Shown here piece by piece: positions 18,787 to 27,237 of a stretch of 64,000 nt of DNA. How positions within the stretch are numbered: the stretch's first letter is position 1; each line of letters opens with the position of its first letter. Source of the stretch: Pelagibacteraceae bacterium AG-426-G02 (GTDB lineage: Bacteria > Pseudomonadota > Alphaproteobacteria > Pelagibacterales > Pelagibacteraceae); the NCBI GenBank assembly GCA_003213155.1, contig QCNQ01000001.1, forward strand, positions 1 to 64,000, given 5' to 3'. The notes beneath the pieces were generated by a model. That model did not search any database. It worked only from the letters and a program-made list of their open reading frames with translations, and was not told the origin of the DNA. Both the position numbers and the translations under genes were made by a program.

Positions 18787-20243
18787 TGTCAGACATTACA
18801 AAACAATCTTTAACAGAATTAGTGGAGAATATTAAAAAAAAGAAACTTTCTTCAACAGATGTGACCAAAGCATTTATTCAAAGGTCTGAAAAGTCTAGTG
18901 AGTTAAATACTTATATCACAGATGATTTTACATCGGCTTTAGATAAAGCAAAAAAGTTTGATCAGAAACCAAATCTAGATTTAAAATTACCTGGTATACC
19001 TATGGCAGTTAAAGATTTGTTCTGCACAAAAAATGTTAAAACAACTGCTGGTAGTAAAATTTTGAATAATTTTGTACCAACTTATGAGTCTACAGTTACT
19101 GAAAATATCTGGAATGAAGGTGCAATACTTCTAGGTAAATTAAATTGTGATGAGTTTGCAATGGGTTCATCTAATGAGACAAGTCATTTTGGAAACGTAC
19201 AAAACCCTATTGATAAGAATTTAGTTCCTGGTGGATCATCGGGTGGTTCAGCATCAGCAGTTGCTGGACAATTAAGTCCAATCACAATTGGTACTGATAC
19301 TGGAGGATCTATTAGACAACCAGCTTCATTTACTGGAATTGTAGGTTTAAAACCAACATACGGAAGTTGCTCACGATATGGGATAGTTGCTTTTGCTTCC
19401 TCATTAGATCAGGCAGGACCAATGGCCCAAAATGTAAAAGATTGTGCTTTATTGCAAGAAGTAATCAGTACATATGATTCAAAAGATTCTACTTCAATTA
19501 ATTTTAAAAGAAATCATTATAGCAAGGAACTTACAAAAAATATAAAAGGAAAAAAAATTGGAATTCCAAAAGAATACAGAGTTGATGGTATGCCTAAAGA
19601 AATAGAGGATCTTTGGCAAAAAGGTATTCAATACGTAAAAGATTGTGGCGCTGAAACAATCGACATATCACTTCCACATACAAGTTATGCTTTACCAACT
19701 TATTATATTGTTGCTCCAGCAGAGGCATCTTCTAATTTAGCAAGATATGATGGTGTAAAGTATGGATACAGAGCCAAAGGTGAAAATTTAATTGATATGT
19801 ATGAAAAAACTAGATCTGAAGGCTTTGGTGCAGAAGTTCAAAGAAGAATTATGATTGGAACTTATGTATTATCATCTGGTTATTATGATGCATACTATCT
19901 TAAAGCTCAAAAGGTGAGAAAACTAATCAAAAATGATTTTGACGAAGCATATAAGAAAGTTGATGCAATTTTAACGCCATCAACACCTAGCTCAGCTTTT
20001 AAAATAGGTGAAAAAACAAATGATCCAGTTTCGATGTATTTAAATGATATATTTACAGTACCAGTTAATTTGGCAGGCCTACCTGGTATATCAATTCCTG
20101 CAGGACACGATACAAAAGGTTATCCTCTGGGGTTACAAATTATCGGTAAAGCCTTTGATGAACAAAATATATTAAACATTGCTTTTGCTATGGAGGAGAA
20201 AATAAATTTTAAAAACAAAATTACTGATTGGTGGATTAAGTGA
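18786..20243 (+). CDS. gatA: Asp-tRNA(Asn)/Glu-tRNA(Gln) amidotransferase subunit A
   Basis: Glutaminase subunit that releases ammonia for the GatB kinase/transamidase. The 485 aa amidase-signature protein has the Ser-cisSer-Lys triad: lysine in [11 protein letters not shown], the glycine/serine-rich [16 protein letters not shown], and the nucleophilic serine in [12 protein letters not shown]. Normal length. It overlaps gatB by four bases (GTGA), so the two are translationally coupled. Confidence 0.97.
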   Translation: MSDITKQSLTELVENIKKKKLSSTDVTKAFIQRSEKSSELNTYITDDFTSALDKAKKFDQKPNLDLKLPGIPMAVKDLFCTKNVKTTAGSKILNNFVPTYESTVTENIWNEGAILLGKLNCDEFAMGSSNETSHFGNVQNPIDKNLVPGGSSGGSASAVAGQLSPITIGTDTGGSIRQPASFTGIVGLKPTYGSCSRYGIVAFASSLDQAGPMAQNVKDCALLQEVISTYDSKDSTSINFKRNHYSKELTKNIKGKKIGIPKEYRVDGMPKEIEDLWQKGIQYVKDCGAETIDISLPHTSYALPTYYIVAPAEASSNLARYDGVKYGYRAKGENLIDMYEKTRSEGFGAEVQRRIMIGTYVLSSGYYDAYYLKAQKVRKLIKNDFDEAYKKVDAILTPSTPSSAFKIGEKTNDPVSMYLNDIFTVPVNLAGLPGISIPAGHDTKGYPLGLQIIGKAFDEQNILNIAFAMEEKINFKNKITDWWIK

Positions 20244-21715
20244 ATAAAAAAAATACAGAATATTTGATTAATCGGAAAGATAATCAATATGAAGTTGTAA
20301 TTGGATTAGAGGTACATGCTCAAGTATTATCCGAGTCAAAACTATTTTCTTCTTCTTCAACTAAATTTGGTGCAGAACCAAATACACAAGTAAGTTTAGT
20401 TGACGCTGCATTTCCAGGAATGCTACCTGTAATAAATGAATTTTGTATTAAACAAGCTATTAAAACTGGCATTGGTCTTAATGCAAAAATTAATAAACGC
20501 TCTGTATTTGATAGAAAAAATTATTTTTATGCTGATTTACCTCAAGGATATCAAATATCACAATTTAAAGATCCAATAGTAGGTGAGGGCAAAGTTATTT
20601 TGGATATGCCTAATGGTCAAAAAGAAGTAGGTATAGAAAGATTACATCTAGAACAAGATGCTGGAAAAAGTATTCATGATCTTGACCCACAAAATACTTT
20701 TGTAGATTTAAACAGATCAGGGGTAGCTTTAATGGAAATAGTGAGCAAGCCTGATCTAAGATCCCCAGATGAGGTTAATGCTTACATCAAAAAATTACGA
20801 TCTATAATGAGGTATCTAGGAACTTGTGATGGAAATATGCAAGAAGGCTCTTTAAGAGCGGATGTGAATGTTTCTGTAAGACCAAAAGGCTCAAAAGAAT
20901 TTGGCACTCGATGTGAAATTAAAAATGTTAATTCAATTAAGTTTATGCAAATGGCAATAGAATATGAGGCTAATCGCCAAGTTGATTTAATAGAAGAGGG
21001 CAAAACTATTGATCAAGAAACAAGACTTTTTGATACAAAAAAAAATGAGACAAGATCAATGAGATCAAAAGAAGATGCTCATGATTACAGATATTTTCCT
21101 GACCCTGATTTATTACCTTTGGAGGTATCGGAAAAATTTATTGAAGAACTTAAAAATGATATTCCAGAGCTTCCGGATGACAAAAAGAAAAGATTTATTG
21201 AAGAGTTTAAATTGTCTCCTTATGAAGCCAATATTTTAGTGTCTGATATTGATACTTCAAAATACTTTGAAGAAGTTGTAGCTAAAATGGGCAAGAACAA
21301 AGATATTAAGTTAGCAGTCAACTGGATTACAGGAGAACTATTTGCTGTTTTAAATAGCAAAGGTTTAGAAATTTCTCAAAGTCCGGTGAGCGCTAAGAAC
21401 TTTGCCATATTGATAAATCTAATTAAGAATGGAACTATTTCTGGAAAAATAGCAAAAACTGTTTTTGAATTAATGATTGATGGAGATAAAGATCCACAAA
21501 AAATTGTTGAAGAAAAAGGATTAAAGCAACAAAGTGATCCAAAGGCTTTAGAAGTTTTAATTGACAAAATAATTAGTGAGAACAGGGAAAAAGCTATAGA
21601 ATATAAACAAGGTAAAGAAAAATTATTTGGTTTTTTTGTGGGTCAAGCAATGAAGGCATCTGGTGGAAAAGCAAATCCTCAATTGATCAATGAGATCCTG
21701 AAGAAAAAATTATAA
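20240..21715 (+). CDS. gatB: Asp-tRNA(Asn)/Glu-tRNA(Gln) amidotransferase subunit B
   Basis: Subunit that binds the mischarged tRNA, phosphorylates the side chain and amidates it. The GTG start at 20240 overlaps gatA. Domains in the 491 aa product: the catalytic cradle ([52 protein letters not shown]) and a C-terminal YqeY-like helical tail ([20 protein letters not shown]) that contacts tRNA. Full length. Confidence 0.97.
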   Translation: MNKKNTEYLINRKDNQYEVVIGLEVHAQVLSESKLFSSSSTKFGAEPNTQVSLVDAAFPGMLPVINEFCIKQAIKTGIGLNAKINKRSVFDRKNYFYADLPQGYQISQFKDPIVGEGKVILDMPNGQKEVGIERLHLEQDAGKSIHDLDPQNTFVDLNRSGVALMEIVSKPDLRSPDEVNAYIKKLRSIMRYLGTCDGNMQEGSLRADVNVSVRPKGSKEFGTRCEIKNVNSIKFMQMAIEYEANRQVDLIEEGKTIDQETRLFDTKKNETRSMRSKEDAHDYRYFPDPDLLPLEVSEKFIEELKNDIPELPDDKKKRFIEEFKLSPYEANILVSDIDTSKYFEEVVAKMGKNKDIKLAVNWITGELFAVLNSKGLEISQSPVSAKNFAILINLIKNGTISGKIAKTVFELMIDGDKDPQKIVEEKGLKQQSDPKALEVLIDKIISENREKAIEYKQGKEKLFGFFVGQAMKASGGKANPQLINEILKKKL

Positions 21716-21719
21716 GGTT

Positions 21720-22370
21720 ATGGGTTCAGACCTTAATATCACAAAGCATTTACAAGATTATATACTAAAGAATGGTTTGAAATTACATCCAATTCAAAAA
21801 GAAATAATAGACTATAACTTATCGCTTGGTGATATTAAAAGAATGCAAATATCTATTTCCCAATGTCAATTTTTACATTTAATTATTAAGATCTCCAAAA
21901 TTACAAAAGTCTTAGAGATAGGAACTTTTACAGGGTTAAGCACGTTGTCTATGGCTTTAGCATTACCAGACGAGGGAAGTATAATTGCTTTAGATAAAAA
22001 TGAAGAAACAAATAAAATTGCTCAAAATTTTTTTAAAAAAGCTAATCAAAATCACAAAATTAAAACAATAATTAAACCAGCGTTAGAAAGTTTGATGAGT
22101 ATTAGAAATGAAAAATTTGATCTAGTTTTTATTGATGCTGATAAAATGAATTACCAAAAATATTATGAAATTTCACTAGATCTATTGAATAAAGAGGGTT
22201 TAGTAATTATTGATAATGTTTTATGGCATGGAGAAGTTGTTAACAAAGATATAAATGACAAATATACGAAAAGTATTAGAGATTTAAATCATTTTATTTC
22301 AAAGGACAAAAGAATTGAAAAGGTCATGGTGCCTTTTGGAGATGGAATGACTGTCTGTAGGAAGATTTAA
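21720..22370 (+). CDS. SAM-dependent O-methyltransferase (caffeoyl-CoA/catechol type fold)
   Basis: Class I methyltransferase of 216 aa. Motif I is KVLEIGTFTGLSTLSMALAL, the metal/SAM aspartate block is FDLVFIDADKMNYQKYYE, and VIIDNVLWHGEVV is the family's metal-binding NVLWxG motif. These place it in the divalent-metal-dependent O-methyltransferase family, whose bacterial members act on catechol-like substrates; the actual substrate is unknown. It starts 4 bases after gatB and shares a base with the next gene, so it rides on the gat operon. Confidence 0.88.
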   Translation: MGSDLNITKHLQDYILKNGLKLHPIQKEIIDYNLSLGDIKRMQISISQCQFLHLIIKISKITKVLEIGTFTGLSTLSMALALPDEGSIIALDKNEETNKIAQNFFKKANQNHKIKTIIKPALESLMSIRNEKFDLVFIDADKMNYQKYYEISLDLLNKEGLVIIDNVLWHGEVVNKDINDKYTKSIRDLNHFISKDKRIEKVMVPFGDGMTVCRKI

Positions 22371-23278
22371 TGTTCACTATATTCGGATTTTATAAATTTC
22401 AAAAAATAAACAATTTAAAAAAATATCAAAAAATATTGAATAATCTTTTAGTTAATAAAAATATATATGGATCAATTATTGTATCAGAAGAAGGTTTAAA
22501 TGGATCTATATCTGGAAAAAATAAAGATATTAAAGCTACAATTATTAAATTAAAAAAAATTTTTAGTATTAAAGAATTTGATAGTTTCAATAATTCAAAA
22601 AGTAAATTTAAACCTTTCCACAAATCTAAAGTGAAAATTAAAAAAGAAGTCGTTCCAATGGATATTATGATATCAAATAAAATTAAAAAAAAGAATACTC
22701 ATATTGAACCAACAAAGTGGAATGAATTAATAAAAGATAAGAAAACTTTTTTATTAGATGCAAGAAAACCTTTTGAGCATAAGGTTGGTTCTTTTAAAAA
22801 ATCGGTAAATCCAAATATAGACAACTTTAGAGATTTCCCAAAATACTTGAAAAAGTTAAAAAAAGATCAACCAATAGCAATGTTTTGCACCGGTGGAATT
22901 AGGTGTGAAAAAGCCTCTGTGTTTTTAGAAAAAAAAGGTTTTAAAAAAATTTATCAATTAAAGGGTGGAATTTTGAATTATTTAAAAAAAATCAAACAAA
23001 AAAATAGTTTATGGAAAGGTGAGTGTTTTGTATTTGACAATAGAGTAACTCTAAAACATGGATTAGTACAAGGAACTTATTCAATTTGCGGTGGATGTAG
23101 ACAACCAATTTCAACTAAAGATAAAAAATCTAAAAGATATGAGGAGGGTGTAACTTGTCCTAATTGTATTGATAAACTCTCAAAAAACCAAAAATCTCGT
23201 TTTAGAATGAGACAAAGTCAGATATACAAAGCAAAGCAATCTGGAAAAAAATATATTTTTCAAAAAGAATTTAAATAA
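22370..23278 (+). CDS. trhO: tRNA uridine(34) hydroxylase, rhodanese family
   Basis: YceA/TrhO proteins hydroxylate U34 of certain tRNAs with oxygen, toward 5-oxyacetyl-uridine modifications. The 302 aa product has the N-terminal ferredoxin-like domain (SEEGLNGSISG), a rhodanese domain (LLDARKPFEHKVGSF) with the active cysteine in IAMFCTGGIRCEKAS, and a C-terminal zinc-type cysteine set (SICGGCRQP, then TCPNCID). Unusually lysine-rich. One-base overlap with the methyltransferase gene. Confidence 0.92.
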   Translation: MFTIFGFYKFQKINNLKKYQKILNNLLVNKNIYGSIIVSEEGLNGSISGKNKDIKATIIKLKKIFSIKEFDSFNNSKSKFKPFHKSKVKIKKEVVPMDIMISNKIKKKNTHIEPTKWNELIKDKKTFLLDARKPFEHKVGSFKKSVNPNIDNFRDFPKYLKKLKKDQPIAMFCTGGIRCEKASVFLEKKGFKKIYQLKGGILNYLKKIKQKNSLWKGECFVFDNRVTLKHGLVQGTYSICGGCRQPISTKDKKSKRYEEGVTCPNCIDKLSKNQKSRFRMRQSQIYKAKQSGKKYIFQKEFK

Positions 23279-23286
23279 GGATAATT

Positions 23287-24657
23287 TTGTCTAAATCAAT
23301 AAAATTAACAAAAGATCCAATTTGGACACTATTGAGAAGAGTTACGATACCTGCAAGTGTAGGCTCATTGTTTCAAACATTTTATAACTTAGTTGATACT
23401 TGGTTTGCAGGTAGAATCTCTGCAGAAGCAATAGGTGCAATTGCGAAATCGTTTCCAATATATTTTACCATTATAGCTGTTGGTGTTGGATTAGGCGCTG
23501 CAACTAATGCTTTAATTGGTAATTCAATCGGTGAAAAAAAAATAAGAGTTGCATCATTATATGTGGCTCAGTCTTTAATATTTGCAATATTAGTGTCAAT
23601 AATTGTTACAATATTTGGTTTAAATGCATCAAATTATCTTTTAGGTGTCATGGGCTCTGATGAAGCTGGGATAATTTTAACGAGAGAATATTTAGATATT
23701 ATTTTCTACGGAACTTTTATTGTATTGATACAGATATCTTTAAATGGAACTCTGAATGCTCAAGGTGATACCAGAAGTTATAGAAATGTATTGATATTTA
23801 GTTTTTTCCTTAACATTTTTTTAAATCCTCTTTTTATATGGGGATATGGATTTATCCCAGGATTTGGAATAGCTGGCCTTGCTATTGCTACTGTAATTTC
23901 TCAATCGATAGGAACAATCTATTTAGCTTTTAAGGTTAATAATTGTCAAATAAGGAATTACCTTAAACCTCAATGCTTTATTCCAAAATTTGAATATTTA
24001 AAATCATTAACAAACCAAGCTGTACCAGTAATGTTCAGTATGTTGTTTATTGGTGTAGGTATATTTAACATCTTATATTTCATAGGTAAATTCGGGGATT
24101 TAGCAACAGCTGGTTATGGTGCAGCATTAAGAGTAGAGCAAGTTTTTTTATTGCCTGTTATTGGTTTAAATACTGCAGTCCTTTCAATCGGAGGACAAAA
24201 TTTTGGTGCAAAAGCCTATAATAGAATAAGAGAGCTTTATACTAAGGCTTTATTTTTTGGAATATCATTTATGACTGTTGCTGGAGTAATAATTTTTTTT
24301 GGGGCTGAATTTTTCGTATCCTTATTTACTGATAATCAAGAAGCAGTTATGAGTGGAGCTACTTATCTCAAGGTTGCAGCTTTAATTGGACCAATTTATC
24401 CAGTTTTCTTTATTACTACAGCAGTATTTCAAGCTGTTAAAAAACCTTTGTATAGTCTCTATTTGAGTATTTTAAGATTAACTGCGTTTCCTTTTTTAAG
24501 TTTATGGTATGTGATAAATATAAGAGGTGGTGATTACGAAGATATTTTTTATACTATTATGGTGACTAATTGGGCTATGGGAATTGCTGTTTTAATATTT
24601 ATTGGGTATTTTCTAAATAATGTATTTAAACAAAATAAAGCTATTTTTAGTTATTAG
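23287..24657 (+). CDS. MATE-family multidrug/metabolite exporter
   Basis: Na+- or H+-coupled inner-membrane exporter. The 456 aa product has twelve hydrophobic segments in two halves; typical sequences are RVTIPASVGSLFQTFYNLVD in helix 1, LNGTLNAQGDTRSYRN at the central loop and AAVFQAVKK-like VFQAVKKPLYSLY late. A TTG start at 23287 is chosen since an AAGG Shine-Dalgarno lies 6 bases upstream. Substrate unknown. Its 3' end overlaps the nuclease gene by 38 bases. Confidence 0.9.
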   Translation: MSKSIKLTKDPIWTLLRRVTIPASVGSLFQTFYNLVDTWFAGRISAEAIGAIAKSFPIYFTIIAVGVGLGAATNALIGNSIGEKKIRVASLYVAQSLIFAILVSIIVTIFGLNASNYLLGVMGSDEAGIILTREYLDIIFYGTFIVLIQISLNGTLNAQGDTRSYRNVLIFSFFLNIFLNPLFIWGYGFIPGFGIAGLAIATVISQSIGTIYLAFKVNNCQIRNYLKPQCFIPKFEYLKSLTNQAVPVMFSMLFIGVGIFNILYFIGKFGDLATAGYGAALRVEQVFLLPVIGLNTAVLSIGGQNFGAKAYNRIRELYTKALFFGISFMTVAGVIIFFGAEFFVSLFTDNQEAVMSGATYLKVAALIGPIYPVFFITTAVFQAVKKPLYSLYLSILRLTAFPFLSLWYVINIRGGDYEDIFYTIMVTNWAMGIAVLIFIGYFLNNVFKQNKAIFSY

Positions 24658-25099
24658 TTTTTTCCTATCCTCTTTTTTCTTAAATCTAAAAGATGTTAAA
24701 TCATATGAAATCAAAGTTGTTGATGGTGATACTATACATTTAAATGGAGAAAAAATTAGATTTAGTGGAATTGATACACCTGAATTAAAACAAACCTGTA
24801 GTAAGAATAATCAAATAATTTTTTGTGGGATTGAAGCAAAAAAATTATTAATTAATAGAATAGGAAATAATGAGATAAAATGTGTTGAAGAGGGTAAGGA
24901 TCAGTATAAAAGAATTTTAGCTGAATGTTTTGTAAATAATACCAGTTTATCAAGTTATTTAGTTAAAGAAGGTTATGCTTTTGCATATAGAAAATATTCA
25001 AAGAAATTCATACCTGATGAGAACTATGCAAGATTAAATAATTTAGGAATGTGGTCTATGAAATTTGAATATCCTTGGGATTGGAGAAAAAAAAATTAA
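24620..25099 (+). CDS. Secreted staphylococcal-nuclease-like protein (SNase/Tnc domain)
   Basis: Predicted extracytoplasmic nuclease of 159 aa. After a signal peptide (about residues 1-28) the SNase domain begins: VVDGDTIHLNGEKIRFSGID, then TPELKQ; the catalytic positions correspond to D in DGDT, D and T in IDTPE, R in QYKRILAEC (here KDQYKRI) and a later Y-R-K segment. In oligotrophs such nucleases may help recover phosphate, but that is inference. Starts within the MATE gene; its end overlaps the convergent permease gene by 4 bases. Confidence 0.88.
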   Translation: MYLNKIKLFLVISFFLSSFFLNLKDVKSYEIKVVDGDTIHLNGEKIRFSGIDTPELKQTCSKNNQIIFCGIEAKKLLINRIGNNEIKCVEEGKDQYKRILAECFVNNTSLSSYLVKEGYAFAYRKYSKKFIPDENYARLNNLGMWSMKFEYPWDWRKKN

Positions 25100-25827
25100 T
25101 CTTTTTGTAATTTCTTCTCTAATTTTCTAACTAAAAAAGAAACAACCAAAATTAAAACAAGATACTCGAGAATTAAAAATGTATAAATTTCTAGCGGCCG
25201 ATAAGTTGTCACAACTAATTCGTTTGCTTTCCTTGTTAAATCTCCAATACCAATTATTGACACGAGTGATGACATTTTAAGAACATAAACGAACTGATTA
25301 CCTATAGCTGGTAAAATATTCTTTATTGCTTGAGGTAAGATAACTAATCTTAATTTTCTAAAAAAACTTAATCCCAAAGAACTTCCCGCTTCCCATTGTG
25401 ATTTTTTAATTGAATTAATTCCTGCTCTAAATATTTCTGCCTGAAAAGCACTTTCACTAATTGAAAGAGCAATGATACCAGAAACAAAAGGACTAAAACT
25501 TATACCTGTCATAATTGGTAAACCATAATAAATCCATAAAATCAAAACTAGTAAAGGAATTGCTCTTACAATCTCCACATATCCAATATTGAGATAGGTT
25601 AAAATTTTACTCTTAGCTAGTGATGGAATAGCAACTAAAAGACCAAGAATAATTGAAATAATTATAGAGACTATACTAATATAGATAGTGGTTGTTAAAC
25701 CACTTAATAAAAACTTTAAGTTAGTTAATCCTTCAATATTGTTTGGAGATAAGATTAACCAATTTAATTCACTTTTACCACATGAAGTTAATGGGAAAAT
25801 TAAGAGTAAAAAAAATAAATTTCTCAC
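25096..25827 (-). CDS. ABC transporter permease, polar amino acid (HisM/GlnP) family, with lipobox-like N terminus
   Basis: Inner-membrane subunit of a type-3 amino acid importer. The 243 aa product has five membrane helices from about residue 40 onward and the EAA loop FRAGINSIKKSQWEAGSSLG that docks the ATPase. Oddly, it begins MRNLFFLLLIFPLTSCGK, a signal sequence with a lipobox-like LTSC ending at C16, which permeases do not normally have. It follows the binding-protein gene by 40 bases. No ATPase gene is next to it in the window. Confidence 0.88.
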   Translation of the reverse strand: MRNLFFLLLIFPLTSCGKSELNWLILSPNNIEGLTNLKFLLSGLTTTIYISIVSIIISIILGLLVAIPSLAKSKILTYLNIGYVEIVRAIPLLVLILWIYYGLPIMTGISFSPFVSGIIALSISESAFQAEIFRAGINSIKKSQWEAGSSLGLSFFRKLRLVILPQAIKNILPAIGNQFVYVLKMSSLVSIIGIGDLTRKANELVVTTYRPLEIYTFLILEYLVLILVVSFLVRKLEKKLQKD

Positions 25828-25867
25828 TCTTCAAGTTATAAAGAATTAAAAATTAATTACTAATTTT

Positions 25868-26635
25868 TTATAAACTCTTTAAATTATATTTAGCTAATAA
25901 CTTAGTGAAGAACCCTGAGGATTTTTTATCTTTAATCCATTTATTTACATAGTCGTTCCACTTAGTATCACCTTTTGGCACCATCATTGCTAAAAAAGCT
26001 GGATTTTTTCCACCATCTGGAACAATTGCTAATTGAGGATATTTGATAACCAATTTATTTGCTTCTGTTGAACTTGTAATATTACCATCAGCTCTACCTG
26101 CTAATACCTCTTGAAAGTCTCTAGCTGGAGCTTCAATTGAGTTTAATTTTGATTTTGGAAAAAATTCTTTAGCTTTTTCTTCTTGAGAAGTACCAAGCGT
26201 AGTTGCTATTGTTACATTCTCATTATTTAGAGAGTCCCAAGTAGGGAATTTTTTTAAGTTCTTTTTAAGGACTAGTGGTACAGTAGCATATTTGTAATAA
26301 GTATCAGTAAATCCTGCTACTTCAGCTCGTTTTGGAGTTTTTGTTACACTTGTTGAAATATCATACCTTGCTGATGTTATACCTGAGACAATAGTTTTCC
26401 ATTCTGCTGGTACAAATTCAATCTTTACACCCATATCTTTTGCAAGTTGATTCATGACATCAATATCAAAACCCTTATATTTATTAGTAGCCGGATCCTT
26501 AACTGTCATGGGATCCCAATCTCCAGTAGTGCCAACTTTTAATACACCTGATGATAGTATTTTATCTAAATTTGAGTCTGCATTAAGTGAGAGTGGTAAA
26601 AAGGTAAATAATATTAATAATAATAATTTTTTCAT
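25868..26635 (-). CDS. ABC transporter periplasmic substrate-binding protein, family 3
   Basis: Periplasmic receptor for the permease downstream. The 255 aa product has a signal peptide ([19 protein letters not shown]) and the SBP_bac_3 fold: [36 protein letters not shown], and the central [20 protein letters not shown]. The family binds amino acids or related small acids; some close relatives are cyclohexadienyl dehydratases, but the adjacent permease favours transport. It lies 38 bases downstream of soxG on the same strand, so it may be transcribed with sarcosine oxidase. Confidence 0.88.
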   Translation of the reverse strand: MKKLLLLILFTFLPLSLNADSNLDKILSSGVLKVGTTGDWDPMTVKDPATNKYKGFDIDVMNQLAKDMGVKIEFVPAEWKTIVSGITSARYDISTSVTKTPKRAEVAGFTDTYYKYATVPLVLKKNLKKFPTWDSLNNENVTIATTLGTSQEEKAKEFFPKSKLNSIEAPARDFQEVLAGRADGNITSSTEANKLVIKYPQLAIVPDGGKNPAFLAMMVPKGDTKWNDYVNKWIKDKKSSGFFTKLLAKYNLKSL

Positions 26636-26673
26636 AATTTGAAGAATTATATTATTTTTTTTATTATTGAGAT

Positions 26674-27237
26674 CTATAATCTTGACGCACTATCATTCAT
26701 CCATGAAAATAAATGATCTGAAAAGGATCTTCTCACAAATAAATTTACATCGTTAATGTCCTGATTATGAACAATTATATCAATTTTTGTCAAAATTGTT
26801 TGAGTTACAAGGCCTTTTTTGGATTTAAAATCATTAAAATTAAACGGAGATCCAGTTTCAAATAAATCAAAAATTTTATCACCTTTAAGATTTATTAATA
26901 CAAATTGGTCTGTGACATCAGTTACAGCACCCAAATTTGTTTTACAAATATTTTTATTGAGTAATTTTTCTACATCATAATTATTATTATCTGATTTTAA
27001 AATTTCATTTGAAAAAATCATCCATTCATCTGGGCTTAACCAAAGAGCTGTTAATTGATCACTTCTTGAGGAAGTATTTGCTTCATTTGGCAAAAGTAGA
27101 TTTAATGATTTTCCAACTGCAGATAAAAACTGTCTTTTTTTTCCTCTAATAATAAGTTTCATGACAGGTTTTATTTCTCTCATTTGCAAACCTGGATAAG
27201 ATTTATCATTTTCAATTACATTTGAATAATTAAGCAT
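26674..27237 (-). CDS. soxG: Sarcosine oxidase gamma subunit
   Basis: Smallest conserved subunit of heterotetrameric sarcosine oxidase; it packs against the folate-binding domain of the alpha subunit. The 187 aa product shows the family blocks [27 protein letters not shown] and a C-terminal [18 protein letters not shown]. It overlaps soxA by 8 bases and is last in soxBDAG. Assignment rests on both motif and operon position. Confidence 0.9.
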   Translation of the reverse strand: MLNYSNVIENDKSYPGLQMREIKPVMKLIIRGKKRQFLSAVGKSLNLLLPNEANTSSRSDQLTALWLSPDEWMIFSNEILKSDNNNYDVEKLLNKNICKTNLGAVTDVTDQFVLINLKGDKIFDLFETGSPFNFNDFKSKKGLVTQTILTKIDIIVHNQDINDVNLFVRRSFSDHLFSWMNDSASRL

